Source: Geobacter sp. (GTDB taxonomy: Bacteria; Desulfobacterota; Desulfuromonadia; Geobacterales; Pseudopelobacteraceae). From it: 64,000 nt of DNA. The position numbers and the translations under genes are program-made. The DNA is taken from the NCBI GenBank assembly GCA_009684515.1, contig WKKS01000004.1, positions 1 through 64,000 of the forward strand, written 5' to 3'. Below are positions 24,568 to 33,595 of this stretch, one piece after another (position 1 is the stretch's first letter; each line of letters opens with the position of its first letter). The notes below the pieces were generated by a model, which had not been told where the DNA came from, ran no database searches, and was given only the letters and a program-made list of their open reading frames with translations.

Positions 24568-26685
24568 TCAGTACTTCAAACCGTTTCTGAGTTGATTGGC
24601 AAACACATCGGCGGGGACTGGCCGACTGAAGAGGTAACCCTGCATTTCTACACAGTTATTGAAGGAGAGGAATTGCATCTGGGCGCGGGTTTCAACCCCC
24701 TCCGCAATGACATTCATCTTGAGGGAGCGGGCGATGTCGATGATGATTTCGGCAATTGCGGCATCGTCCGGGTTAGTGGTTATGTCTTTTACGAAGGAAC
24801 GGTCGATTTTCAAGCGGCTGATCGGAAAATGCTTGAGGTAGGAAAGCGAGGAATATCCGGTTCCGAAGTCGTCGATTGCCAGGGAAATCCCCATGTCTTT
24901 GAACTTCTGAAGGATGATCGTGTTTTGTCCAGCATCCTTCATGATCGTACTTTCGGTGATTTCCAGTTCCAGATATTGCGGATCCAGTCCGGCTTCCATG
25001 AGTGTTGAAGCAATCACCTGATCCAGATGATACTGGCCGAATTGCTTTGCGGAAAGATTAACGGCAACACGGACAGCGGGCAACCCCTCGTCCTGCCAGG
25101 CCTTATTCTGGCGGCAGGCTGTGCGCAGCACCCACTCGCCAAGCGGTATGATCAGGTTGTTTTCCTCCGCCAGATAGATGAATTTGTCCGGCGCCAGCAA
25201 CCCCAGGTCAGGGTGCTGCCAGCGCAGCAGCGCTTCCATGCCGGTTATCTGCCCGCTGCGGGTGTCAACCTGCGGCTGATAAACCAGGAAAAATTCTTCC
25301 CGCTCCAAGGCCTTGCGCATGGAGTTTTCCAGCATCATCCGTTCCAAAACCTTGATGTTCATCTCGCGCGAAAAGAATTGGAAGTTGTTGCGATCCAGAT
25401 CTTTGGCCTGGTACATGGCCAGATCGGCATATTTCAACAGCGTATGACTGTCATCGCCATCCATCGGATAAACGGCGATGCCGATACTGCAGGTTGAATA
25501 TATTTCATGACCATCGATATAAATCGGCTCGGAAATGATGGATAAGATCTTCTTGGCTACCTTTGTAATGCCCTCCACATGCGACACACCGACCAATATT
25601 GCGACAAACTCGTCCCCTCCCAACCTCGCCAGAGTGTCAGTTTCGCGCACACAGGCCTCGAGCCGCACGGCAACGGCCTTGAGCAGCTTGTCACCGGCCC
25701 GGTGACCGAGGGTGTCGTTGATCCCTTTGAAACGATCCAGATCAAGAATCAGGACGCCCAGCAGATTCTTGTCACGGGCAGCCTGGGCTATTGCAAGATG
25801 CAGGCGGTCATGCAGCAGACTGCGGTTGGGAAGCCCGGTCAGGGTATCATAGTTGATGAGCTGCTGAATTTCACTTTCGGCCCGGATGCGTGCGGTTATG
25901 TCGAGCGTGGTGCCTGAAAGCAGGCAAGGGCGGCCCTCTCCGTCGCATTCGACTTCACCCTGGCTGCTTACAACTATTTCTTCCCCGCCTTTTGTGATGA
26001 TTCGATAATTTATGTTAAACGGCTGGCAAGTTTTAACCGAGTTTAACATCGCTTTTTTGAAAGCCGTCAAATCCTGTGGAGCTATCAAAGTGTAAAGCCA
26101 CTCCATGCGGATTTCCTGCGGATCTCCGGGAGTAAACCCAAAGATGCTGTACAACTCGTCCGACCAGTAAATCTCGTCACTGCGAATGTTCCACTCCCAA
26201 CTCCCCATGCGGGCAATTTTCTGGGCGCGGGTCAGCCTGGCCTCGCTCTGCCGCAGTGACATCTCGGCTATTTTCAGCTTCTGCCTGGTGGCGGCCTCAA
26301 GCAGGGTGCGTGAAACAACCGTCGGCAATCTGTCCAGAAAGGTGGTGTCCTTGACCATAAAATCACAGGCGCCGGTTTTCATCATCTCTACCGCCAGACA
26401 GGCGTCATCGCGACCGGTCACCATTACAAATGGAATAGTCAGCCCCAGTTCGTGCATCCGTTCTACGAAAGCAGCTCCGGTCATATCGGGAAGGGTGTAA
26501 TCGATGATGATCAGAGATGCCGAATTTGATGACAGCCAACGGAAGGCAGCGTCTCCACAGGAGAACGAGTGGGGGGCATATCCACCATCCGTAAGAGTCG
26601 ATGAGATCAACTCGGCAAAACCGGCGTCATCTTCGATGATCAGGATTTTTTCGCATATGACTTCATTCCGTGTTGCGTCTGGCAT
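24568..26685 (-). CDS. Response regulator with REC, PAS, GGDEF and EAL domains
   Basis: A 705-residue cytoplasmic c-di-GMP protein. A receiver domain (about 12-128) has LIIEDD, the acceptor Asp in LIIIDYTLPDMTG and the VTGRD switch. A PAS domain (about 160-270) has WEWNI and YRIITKGGEE. The GGDEF domain (about 275-440) has an intact RLGGDEFVAIL active site. The EAL domain (about 455-695) has MEALLRW, ELEITES, IDDFGTGYSSL, KIDRSFV and EGVET, so both the cyclase and phosphodiesterase sites look intact. It lies 30 nt after glmU on the same strand and is probably in that operon. The partner kinase is not adjacent. The GGDEF motif may act as a GTP-sensing allosteric site, as in many hybrids. Confidence 0.95.
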   Translation of the reverse strand: MPDATRNEVICEKILIIEDDAGFAELISSTLTDGGYAPHSFSCGDAAFRWLSSNSASLIIIDYTLPDMTGAAFVERMHELGLTIPFVMVTGRDDACLAVEMMKTGACDFMVKDTTFLDRLPTVVSRTLLEAATRQKLKIAEMSLRQSEARLTRAQKIARMGSWEWNIRSDEIYWSDELYSIFGFTPGDPQEIRMEWLYTLIAPQDLTAFKKAMLNSVKTCQPFNINYRIITKGGEEIVVSSQGEVECDGEGRPCLLSGTTLDITARIRAESEIQQLINYDTLTGLPNRSLLHDRLHLAIAQAARDKNLLGVLILDLDRFKGINDTLGHRAGDKLLKAVAVRLEACVRETDTLARLGGDEFVAILVGVSHVEGITKVAKKILSIISEPIYIDGHEIYSTCSIGIAVYPMDGDDSHTLLKYADLAMYQAKDLDRNNFQFFSREMNIKVLERMMLENSMRKALEREEFFLVYQPQVDTRSGQITGMEALLRWQHPDLGLLAPDKFIYLAEENNLIIPLGEWVLRTACRQNKAWQDEGLPAVRVAVNLSAKQFGQYHLDQVIASTLMEAGLDPQYLELEITESTIMKDAGQNTIILQKFKDMGISLAIDDFGTGYSSLSYLKHFPISRLKIDRSFVKDITTNPDDAAIAEIIIDIARSLKMNVIAEGVETRAQMQFLSFNNCVEMQGYLFSRPVPADVFANQLRNGLKY

Positions 26686-26715
26686 ATTAATATTCCCGGC
26701 TGCGTTATGCCGCAG

Positions 26716-28089
26716 CTATTTTTTCTTCAGACGCCAACCAACCTTGTTGACCTGCGGTACGCGGGCTATCGCCAACGAATCCGGTTCCACATCCACTGTA
26801 ACGGTTGTGCCGGCCGCCACCAGAGAGTTGCGGCCGACCGTGACCGGCGCGACCAGCTGCACATCGCTGCCGATAAAAACGCCGTCTTCGATGACGGTGC
26901 GATGTTTATTGACGCCGTCATAGTTGCAGGTGATGGTTCCGCAACCGATGTTTACATCCCGCCCAATTTCGGCATCACCCAGGTAAGTCAGGTGAGAGGC
27001 CTTGGAACCTTCTCCCATCAGCACTTTTTTGGTTTCTACGAAATTGCCGATCTTGACATGGCTTTGCAGCACAGTCCCGGGCCGCAGGTGCGCCATCGGG
27101 CCGACCGCGACATTTTCATGCAGTTCGGAGTTTTCCAGAACCGAACCGGCCTTGATGTGGCAGCTGTCACCGATGCGGCAGGCGGAAATGCTGACCCCCT
27201 GCTCGATTTCGCAGCCAGCGCCGATCACACTTCCACTTCCGATTTGGCAGTTCGGATGAACGACCGTATCAGCTCCTATATTGACTCCGAAGTCAATATA
27301 GGTCTGCTCCGGGTCGATCATGGTAACTCCCGAGAGCATATGTTCGCGATTAATTCGCCGCCGCAGAATACGGGCGGCGTCGGCCAACTGGGCGCGGTCG
27401 TTAATCCCCATGATTTCATCTGCATCAGCGGTCGACATTGCCAGACAGGCCAACCCTTTTTGGACGGCAATCGACACCAGATCGGTCAGGTAATATTCCT
27501 GCTGGGCGTTGCTGTTGCCTATGGCGCGGATGTTTTCAAACAGGAAATCGGAGCGCATGCAGTAGATGCCGCTGTTGATTTCACGGATATTCTGTTCCTG
27601 CGGATCGGCATCTTTCTGTTCGACTATCCGGATGACTCTGCCATCCTCGTCGCGCACCACCCTGCCATATCCGTAAGGATCATCCATGACCGCTGTCAAA
27701 ACCGTTACCACGGCCGCATGCTCATCGTGGAACTTCAACAGGTCAGCCAGAGTTTCCGGCCGCAATAGCGGGGTGTCACCGCACAGGATCAGTATTGTCC
27801 CCCCGAAGCCGGACAGCGCATCAAGGGCGCAGGCCACGGCGTGTCCGGTTCCAAGCTGCTCTTCCTGCATGGCGCAGAGAATGCTGTTGTCGCCGCGAAA
27901 TACCCCTTGAACAGCGTTAGCCTGGTGGCCGATCACCAACACGATCGGATCAGCCCCCGCTCCTTTGGCAGCAGCAACCGGCCAGGATATCATCGGCATT
28001 CCCGCTACGGAGTGCAGAACCTTTATAACCCCGGACTTCATGCGGGTGCCCTTTCCAGCGGCAAGTACTACGGCGGCACGTAACTCCAT
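26716..28089 (-). CDS. glmU: Bifunctional UDP-N-acetylglucosamine pyrophosphorylase / glucosamine-1-phosphate acetyltransferase
   Basis: A 457-residue cytoplasmic enzyme making UDP-GlcNAc. The N-terminal uridylyltransferase begins with AAVVLAAGKGTRMKS and has LILCGDTPLL. The C-terminal half is a left-handed beta-helix of hexapeptide repeats (INIGADTVVHPNCQIGSGSVIG and later ones), with the acetyltransferase His in VETKKVLMGEGSKASHLTYLGD. It ends in the basic GWRLKKK. The ATG at 28089 has GGAG nine nt upstream, whereas the ATG at 28104 has none. It supplies peptidoglycan and LPS and works after glmS (5641). Confidence 0.97.
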   Translation of the reverse strand: MELRAAVVLAAGKGTRMKSGVIKVLHSVAGMPMISWPVAAAKGAGADPIVLVIGHQANAVQGVFRGDNSILCAMQEEQLGTGHAVACALDALSGFGGTILILCGDTPLLRPETLADLLKFHDEHAAVVTVLTAVMDDPYGYGRVVRDEDGRVIRIVEQKDADPQEQNIREINSGIYCMRSDFLFENIRAIGNSNAQQEYYLTDLVSIAVQKGLACLAMSTADADEIMGINDRAQLADAARILRRRINREHMLSGVTMIDPEQTYIDFGVNIGADTVVHPNCQIGSGSVIGAGCEIEQGVSISACRIGDSCHIKAGSVLENSELHENVAVGPMAHLRPGTVLQSHVKIGNFVETKKVLMGEGSKASHLTYLGDAEIGRDVNIGCGTITCNYDGVNKHRTVIEDGVFIGSDVQLVAPVTVGRNSLVAAGTTVTVDVEPDSLAIARVPQVNKVGWRLKKK

Positions 28090-28140
28090 CAGTGAAAACT
28101 CCATATCTATTTATTTTTACGACAGAACCAAGCCATATTC

Positions 28141-28168
28141 AGTCTATCGGACCTGGAAACTTTTGCAA
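28141..28168 (-). promoter_or_regulatory. Promoter of glmU
   Basis: Minus strand TTGCAA (28163-28168), 16 nt, TAGACT (28141-28146), about 45 nt upstream of the start codon. Confidence 0.5.
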
Positions 28169-28248
28169 GTCGGCATTTTATTCGATGAAGCCTGAAGCGT
28201 CAAGTTATTAGCACCGGCCGCCACGCAGCTGCAAAGGCATCTTTAACC

Positions 28249-28276
28249 TTTACTTATCCAGCTGTTTCGATATAGT
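28249..28276 (+). promoter_or_regulatory. Promoter upstream of the gene at 28317
   Basis: TTTACT (28249-28254), 16 nt, TATAGT (28271-28276). Together with the glmU promoter this makes 28105-28316 a divergent promoter region. Confidence 0.55.
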
Positions 28277-28316
28277 GAAAGACCATTTCCGGCGCACTTT
28301 CTGAAAAGGTTTCCGC

Positions 28317-28877
28317 ATGGCAATTGCCGATGATGTAGTAAAATTGGATCAAATGTTGAGCGAGTTGATTTTGAAGTACGAACAGTACTTTATCGGCCTG
28401 GAAAAACGGGAGCCACTGACGTTGCTCGCAGATGTGCAAAAAATGGTCCGGCGTTACACCGGGGTGCCGATTAACAACACCATGTACAAACACCGCTTCA
28501 CCATGCTGGTGGCCCGCCTTAATACATATCGTGAACATTGGAACCGCATACTCAAGCTGATGGAAGAAGGCAGATACTCAAGGGACCGCTTTATCAGCGA
28601 CCTGCATTTGCGCAATCACGGCAAAGTCGAGAAAAAAACTTCCGAACAGCCTGCCAACAGCAGGGTGGGAGAGCTGGACCGGATCGTGCATGAATTCCGG
28701 GAAGCACGAAGAGCCTGCAACCTGCCCACCGACAAAATAACCCACGATTTTATAGCTGCCACCATTGAAAAGAAGAGGCCGATACTGGCGGAAAAACTGG
28801 GAACTGATAACTTTTCATTCAAGGTTGTAATTGAGGATGGAAAACCAAAGTTAAAAGCCGGCATCAGGAAACATTAG
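28317..28877 (+). CDS. Conserved hypothetical protein (possibly MXAN_5187 C-terminal domain type)
   Basis: A 186-residue cytoplasmic protein with no signal peptide or membrane segment and no enzymatic motif that I recognise. The first 95 residues are mostly helical, with YEQYFIGLEKREPL and KHRFTMLVARLNTYREHWNR; this pattern resembles the MXAN_5187 C-terminal domain known from Myxococcus and Geobacter-like bacteria, though that is a recollection of the family rather than a search result. A variable charged linker (about 95-120) separates a second block, LDRIVHEFREARRACNL and FSFKVVIEDGKPKLKAGIR, that looks like a small helical-plus-strand domain. AAAGG precedes the ATG. It lies 71 nt upstream of mfd and may be co-transcribed. 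Confidence 0.7.
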   Translation: MAIADDVVKLDQMLSELILKYEQYFIGLEKREPLTLLADVQKMVRRYTGVPINNTMYKHRFTMLVARLNTYREHWNRILKLMEEGRYSRDRFISDLHLRNHGKVEKKTSEQPANSRVGELDRIVHEFREARRACNLPTDKITHDFIAATIEKKRPILAEKLGTDNFSFKVVIEDGKPKLKAGIRKH

Positions 28878-28948
28878 TTCGCAAGAAGACCTTAACAGAG
28901 ACCATCATCAATTACGATTACATCCAGACCCGCTTCCAAGAAACCGAC

Positions 28949-31900
28949 ATGACATCAATCATTCCCCAATCAAATGAAATTAATGCCGTACTCAAGCGCG
29001 GCGAACAGCGCGTCACAATCCCTGGCCTGAAAGGGTCATCCCCCGCATTACTGTTGGCTGATTTATTGAAATCCGGACTCAGCGGGGTATTTGTCATAAC
29101 TTCCAGCCAGGAAGCGGCAGAAGAATTCAGCCGCGAACTGGCTTTCTTCTCGGGTGGAGAATCGCAGTCACTTATTTTTCCGGCCTGGGATTCAGCCCCG
29201 TTTTCGGCTTCATCTCCACACCCTGACATTTCCGGCGCCCGCCTGGATACGCTTTTCCGCCTGCAAAACGGACTGGCGCCAGTAGTCATAATGCCGGTGA
29301 CTGCAGCCTTGCAGCGCGTTCTGCCACGCAGCACGCTGAATGATTCGTCCTGTTACCTGGTGATCGGGGAAGAGTTCGAACGGGAAGAACTGCTGGCCAA
29401 ACTGGTCCGGATGGGATACGCCAATGTGCCATTGGTTGAGGATCGCGGCACTTTTGCCGTACGGGGCGGCATCCTCGACATTTTCCCTCCCAACATGCCA
29501 ACACCGGTCAGAATCGAGTTTTTCGGTGACGATGTTGATACCATGCGCGCATTCGACCCGTTGACACAGCGCTCATTGCAGCCGGTGGAAGAGCTGGTTT
29601 TACTCCCCTCGCGGGAGCTGCTGCTGACCGAAGAAGCCCTGGAAAACATTGCCCCCCGCTTGAAACAACTCTGCGACGACCTCGACATACCGGCAAACCG
29701 TCGGCGCCTGATATTGGAAAACCTGCAGAATGCCGTCTACTTTCAGGGTGTTGATTTTCTCCAGCCTTTGCTGCATCCGAACCTGGAAACAATATTCGAC
29801 TATGCGCCCGGAGCTTCGCTGGCTCTGCTGGATCCGGAAGCGATCCGCTTTGCCTGCCTGAGCTTCAGTGAAGATATTACTTCCGGTGCTGACAAAGCGG
29901 CCGCCGCCGGGCTGCCCCACTCTCCGCCGGAACAGTTATTTCTCTCCGAAGAGGAACTTGACGGCATCATCGCCGGGCACAGTTTGATCGAACTTTCCGG
30001 GTTGTCACTGGATACGCCTGCCAAAAGCGCCACAATCAGCATCTCCTGCCAGGACAACAGCGACCTGCGGGTTAGCGTCTCCAAGGAGAGCAGCCACGCC
30101 CTGGCTCCTCTTTCCAAAATATTGCGCGGCTGGTTCGACAGCGGAGAACGCATCCTGGTTGTCTGCCACCAACTGCCACAGGCTGAGCGCCTGAAGCAGC
30201 TATTGGAACCGTACGGAATTCCCTGCAGAATCAGCGAAACCGGATTTAAAGAGGCGGTGACAGCCCCCCGCGGCAACCATATTACGCTTCTGATCGGCGA
30301 AATTTCCCGCGGTTTCCGGCTCCCCTCCTCGCACCTGGCGCTGATTGCCGAAGAGGAGCTGTTCGGGAAGCGTGTCAAGCGGCGAGGCGTCTCGGAAGTC
30401 CGCAAAAAGCAGATTTTGTCATCGCTGGCCGAGCTTAAGCCGGGTGACCATATGGTGCATATCGACCACGGCATCGGCCTGTACCGCGGCCTGCAGCATA
30501 TCAGCGTCGGCGGAGTCGGCGGCGACTTCCTGCTGCTGGAATATGCCGGTTCCGACAAACTCTACCTGCCGGTCGATCGCCTGGGACTGGTGCAACGCTA
30601 CATCGGCCCGGAAGGTTCACAGCCGTCACTGGACAAGCTTGGTGGAGTCAGCTGGGAAAAATCCAAGGGCAAGGCCAGGAAAAACATTGAAGAACTGGCC
30701 GGCGAACTGTTGGAAATCTACGCCAAGAGGCAGATCTGCGAAGGGTTCGCCTTTTCGCCACCGGACGAAATGTACCGGGAATTCGAAGCTTCCTTCGCCT
30801 GGGATGAAACTGTTGACCAACTGGCTGCAATCCAGGATGTGCTGGCCGACATGCAGCATTCAAAACCTATGGACCGGCTGGTCTGCGGCGACGTTGGCTA
30901 CGGCAAGACCGAGGTGGCCCTGCGGGGAGCCTTCAAGGCAGCACTGGACGGAAAGCAGGTCGGAATCCTGGTCCCGACTACGATCCTGGCCCAGCAGCAT
31001 TACGAAACCTTTCACGAACGGCTCAAAGATTACCCGGTCACGGTCGAGGTCATCTCCCGTTTCCGCACCGCCAAAGAGCAGAAAGAGATTCTGGAACGTC
31101 TCAAAAAAGGGAACATCGACATCATCATCGGCACCCACCGCCTGCTGCAGAAGGATGTGGCCTTCAAGGATCTGGGACTGCTGATCGTCGATGAAGAGCA
31201 GCGTTTCGGTGTCAAGGACAAAGAGCGCCTGAAAGCATTCCGGGCCGTAGTGGATATCATGACCCTCTCCGCCACACCGATCCCGCGCACATTGTATATG
31301 TCGATGATGGGGATTCGCGACCTGTCGATTATCGACACTCCGCCGGTGGACCGACTGGCGGTCAAGACCTTTGTTTCCCGCTTTTCCGAGGAGTTGATCC
31401 GCGAGGCAGTTCTGCGCGAGATACGGCGCGGCGGACAGATTTTCTTCGTTCACAACCGGGTCCAGACTATTGCCAAACGGGCCGAACTGCTGGCCCAACT
31501 GGTGCCGGAAGCCAAAATTGCGGTGGGTCACGGCCAGATGGGGGAGCACGAACTGGAGAAGGTCATGCTTGGTTTCATGCATGGCGAAACCAACCTGCTG
31601 CTCTGCACGACGATCATCGAATCCGGCCTGGACATCCCCAACGCCAACACCCTGATCGTCGATCATGCCGACAAATTCGGCCTTTCGCAGCTCTATCAGT
31701 TGCGGGGCCGGGTCGGACGCTCCAGCCAGCGCGGCTACGCCTACCTTCTGATCCCGGGAGAAGGGGCCATCAGCTCCGACGCCCGCGAACGGCTGAGGAT
31801 TTTACAGGATATTTCCGAGCTTGGAGCCGGATTCCGGATTGCCACCCATGACATGGAAATCCGCGGTGCCGGCGACATGCTCGGCAACCGACAATCCGGC

Positions 31901-32428
31901 ACGGTCACCGAAATCGGCTTTGAACTCTACAACCAGATGCTGGAAGAAACCATCTGCCGCATGCGGGGTGAGGAGATGATTGAACATGTAGAGCCGGAGA
32001 TCAACCTGAAGATACCGGCCTTCATCCCGGAAGCCTACGTCAAGGACGCCGGTCAGCGGCTGGTGATATACAAAAAACTGACCCAGGCCGAATGTGAGGA
32101 AGACGTGCTGGATGTGCAGAACGAGGTCAACGACCGCTTCGGCAAATATCCACTGGCGACCTCCTATCTGTTCGAAATCATGAAACTGCGCGTAATGCTG
32201 AAAAAACTGCTGGTGCGGCAGATCGACTACAGCGGCAAGACACTGGTGATTTCCTTCCACCCGCGCACTCCGGCCTCGCCCGACACGATCATCGGCATGA
32301 TGCGCAGCGAACCGAAGAACTACCAGTTCACACCCGACTACAAACTGGTCTGCACGCTGAAGGGGACCTCTTTTGAGGATATTATGGGGACTGCCGGGAA
32401 AGTTTTGCAAAAACTTTTGCCGAAATAA
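28949..32428 (+). CDS. mfd: Transcription-repair coupling factor
   Basis: A 1159-residue helicase-like translocase that removes stalled RNA polymerase and recruits UvrA. The UvrB-homology region is at the N-terminus (SSPHPDISGARLDTLFRL), the CarD-like RNAP-interacting domain is near 495-600 (GDHMVHIDHGIGLYRGL), and the SF2 motor follows with RLVCGDVGYGKTEVALR (Walker A), DEEQRFG (DEEQ box), SATPIPRTL, TIIESGLDIPNANTL and QLRGRVGRS. The C-terminal TRCF domain ends the protein. The length is canonical (about 1150). The ribosome site is weak. It partners with uvrA at 16958. Confidence 0.98.
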   Translation: MTSIIPQSNEINAVLKRGEQRVTIPGLKGSSPALLLADLLKSGLSGVFVITSSQEAAEEFSRELAFFSGGESQSLIFPAWDSAPFSASSPHPDISGARLDTLFRLQNGLAPVVIMPVTAALQRVLPRSTLNDSSCYLVIGEEFEREELLAKLVRMGYANVPLVEDRGTFAVRGGILDIFPPNMPTPVRIEFFGDDVDTMRAFDPLTQRSLQPVEELVLLPSRELLLTEEALENIAPRLKQLCDDLDIPANRRRLILENLQNAVYFQGVDFLQPLLHPNLETIFDYAPGASLALLDPEAIRFACLSFSEDITSGADKAAAAGLPHSPPEQLFLSEEELDGIIAGHSLIELSGLSLDTPAKSATISISCQDNSDLRVSVSKESSHALAPLSKILRGWFDSGERILVVCHQLPQAERLKQLLEPYGIPCRISETGFKEAVTAPRGNHITLLIGEISRGFRLPSSHLALIAEEELFGKRVKRRGVSEVRKKQILSSLAELKPGDHMVHIDHGIGLYRGLQHISVGGVGGDFLLLEYAGSDKLYLPVDRLGLVQRYIGPEGSQPSLDKLGGVSWEKSKGKARKNIEELAGELLEIYAKRQICEGFAFSPPDEMYREFEASFAWDETVDQLAAIQDVLADMQHSKPMDRLVCGDVGYGKTEVALRGAFKAALDGKQVGILVPTTILAQQHYETFHERLKDYPVTVEVISRFRTAKEQKEILERLKKGNIDIIIGTHRLLQKDVAFKDLGLLIVDEEQRFGVKDKERLKAFRAVVDIMTLSATPIPRTLYMSMMGIRDLSIIDTPPVDRLAVKTFVSRFSEELIREAVLREIRRGGQIFFVHNRVQTIAKRAELLAQLVPEAKIAVGHGQMGEHELEKVMLGFMHGETNLLLCTTIIESGLDIPNANTLIVDHADKFGLSQLYQLRGRVGRSSQRGYAYLLIPGEGAISSDARERLRILQDISELGAGFRIATHDMEIRGAGDMLGNRQSGTVTEIGFELYNQMLEETICRMRGEEMIEHVEPEINLKIPAFIPEAYVKDAGQRLVIYKKLTQAECEEDVLDVQNEVNDRFGKYPLATSYLFEIMKLRVMLKKLLVRQIDYSGKTLVISFHPRTPASPDTIIGMMRSEPKNYQFTPDYKLVCTLKGTSFEDIMGTAGKVLQKLLPK

Positions 32429-32498
32429 ACGGCATATATTATCGTCGGGTATTTACTTCTTCTTCAATGAGTGGCGGCCGAAAGCAGGCGGAATAATC

Positions 32499-32528
32499 TT
32501 GCATAAGTCGTCTTTTGTATGATATTTT
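32499..32528 (+). promoter_or_regulatory. Promoter upstream of the first parvulin gene
   Basis: TTGCAT (32499-32504), 18 nt, TATTTT (32523-32528) with a TG one base upstream (extended -10). Confidence 0.45.
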
Positions 32529-32575
32529 TTCAAGGTTTTTAACCATACTTAATCGCAATAAAAAAGGAGCCTTAC

Positions 32576-33517
32576 GTGAAAACTATCACCACTGCAAAAC
32601 TGCTTACCACCGCTCTCTGCGCGGTTGCACTTTTTGGCTGCAAAGGCGGCACACCAAACAGCGAATCAACATCCGCCGGCAAGAAAGAAGGCAAGGTCAT
32701 GGCCGAAGTCAACGGCGGCAGCATCACAACCGGTGATTTCCAGCGCGAACTGAAGAACCTGCCTGAATACCTGAAAGCAATGGCCGACACTCCCCAGGGG
32801 CGCAAGGAAATGCTGGATACGATGGTTATCAGAGAGCTGATTCTGCAGCAGGCAGCCAAAGACGGCCTCGACAAGGGACCGGAGATCGAAGAGAAACTTC
32901 AGGATCTGAAAAAACGCCTGATTGTCGAATCGTTCCTCAAGAAAAAAGTCGAAACAGAGTCAAAAGTATCCGATGAGGATCTCAAGAAGTTCTACGAGCA
33001 GAACAAGGACAAGTTCAAAACCGGCGAGCAGATCAAGGCCAGCCATATTCTTGTAAAAACCGAGAAGGAAGCTAAAGACATCCTGGCCCAGATCAAGGCT
33101 GGCGGTAATTTTGAAGAACTTGCCAAGAAACACTCGGTCGATTCGTCTTCAGCGAAAGGTGGCGATTTGGGCTGGTTCGGCAAGGGGAGCATGGTTCCTG
33201 CTTTCGAAAAAGCAGCCTTGGCTCTCAAGGAAGGCCAGGTATCGGATGTTGTAAAATCTGATTTCGGATACCACATCATCAAACTGACCGGCAAGCGCGC
33301 CGCTGGCATTCGCCCTCTGGAAGAGGTTAAGGAGCAGATCAAGGGCGCTATCATGCCAAGCAAGCAGCAGGAAGTTTTCCAGAAAATAAAGGAAGAGCTG
33401 AAGAAAACAGCCAAGATCACCGTCAAGGAAGATGTCCTGAATGAGATGGGCGGCAGCAAAGGCGATGCGAAACCTGCCGAGCCAGCCAAACCGGCCGCTG
33501 CTCCAGAAAAGAAGTAA
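32576..33517 (+). CDS. Parvulin-type peptidyl-prolyl isomerase lipoprotein (PpiC/PrsA-like)
   Basis: A 313-residue exported folding factor. The signal peptide ends in the lipobox LFGC (Cys near 22), so it is probably membrane-anchored. A SurA-N-like helical region (about 40-145) precedes one parvulin domain (about 148-245) with QIKASHILVKTEKEA, GGDLGWFGKGSMVPAFEKAA and SDFGYHIIKL. A Lys/Ala/Pro-rich tail ends the protein. The start is GTG at 32576, with AAAAAGGAG seven nt upstream; no better ATG exists. It is followed by a second parvulin gene, separated by a terminator-like hairpin. Together they assist folding of secreted and outer-membrane proteins such as the barrel at 21153. Confidence 0.92.
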   Translation: MKTITTAKLLTTALCAVALFGCKGGTPNSESTSAGKKEGKVMAEVNGGSITTGDFQRELKNLPEYLKAMADTPQGRKEMLDTMVIRELILQQAAKDGLDKGPEIEEKLQDLKKRLIVESFLKKKVETESKVSDEDLKKFYEQNKDKFKTGEQIKASHILVKTEKEAKDILAQIKAGGNFEELAKKHSVDSSSAKGGDLGWFGKGSMVPAFEKAALALKEGQVSDVVKSDFGYHIIKLTGKRAAGIRPLEEVKEQIKGAIMPSKQQEVFQKIKEELKKTAKITVKEDVLNEMGGSKGDAKPAEPAKPAAAPEKK

Positions 33518-33546
33518 AAGCGTTTACTCGCAAGCCGTACAACCGC

Positions 33547-33580
33547 GAGGGTGGACATTCAGTCCACCCTCCTGTTTTTT
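33547..33580 (+). terminator. Terminator or attenuator between the two parvulin genes
   Basis: A perfect 9-bp stem GAGGGTGGA/TCCACCCTC with a 7-nt loop, followed by CTGTTTTTTATT. The T tract ends only 3 nt before the GGAG ribosome site of the next gene. Confidence 0.85.
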
Positions 33581-33595
33581 ATTGGAGCGGATCAT

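Noticed and set aside
26707..27768. A 353-codon plus-strand open frame antisense to glmU
   Set aside because: It mirrors the hexapeptide-repeat codons of glmU, which create long antisense frames; the product has no recognisable domain.
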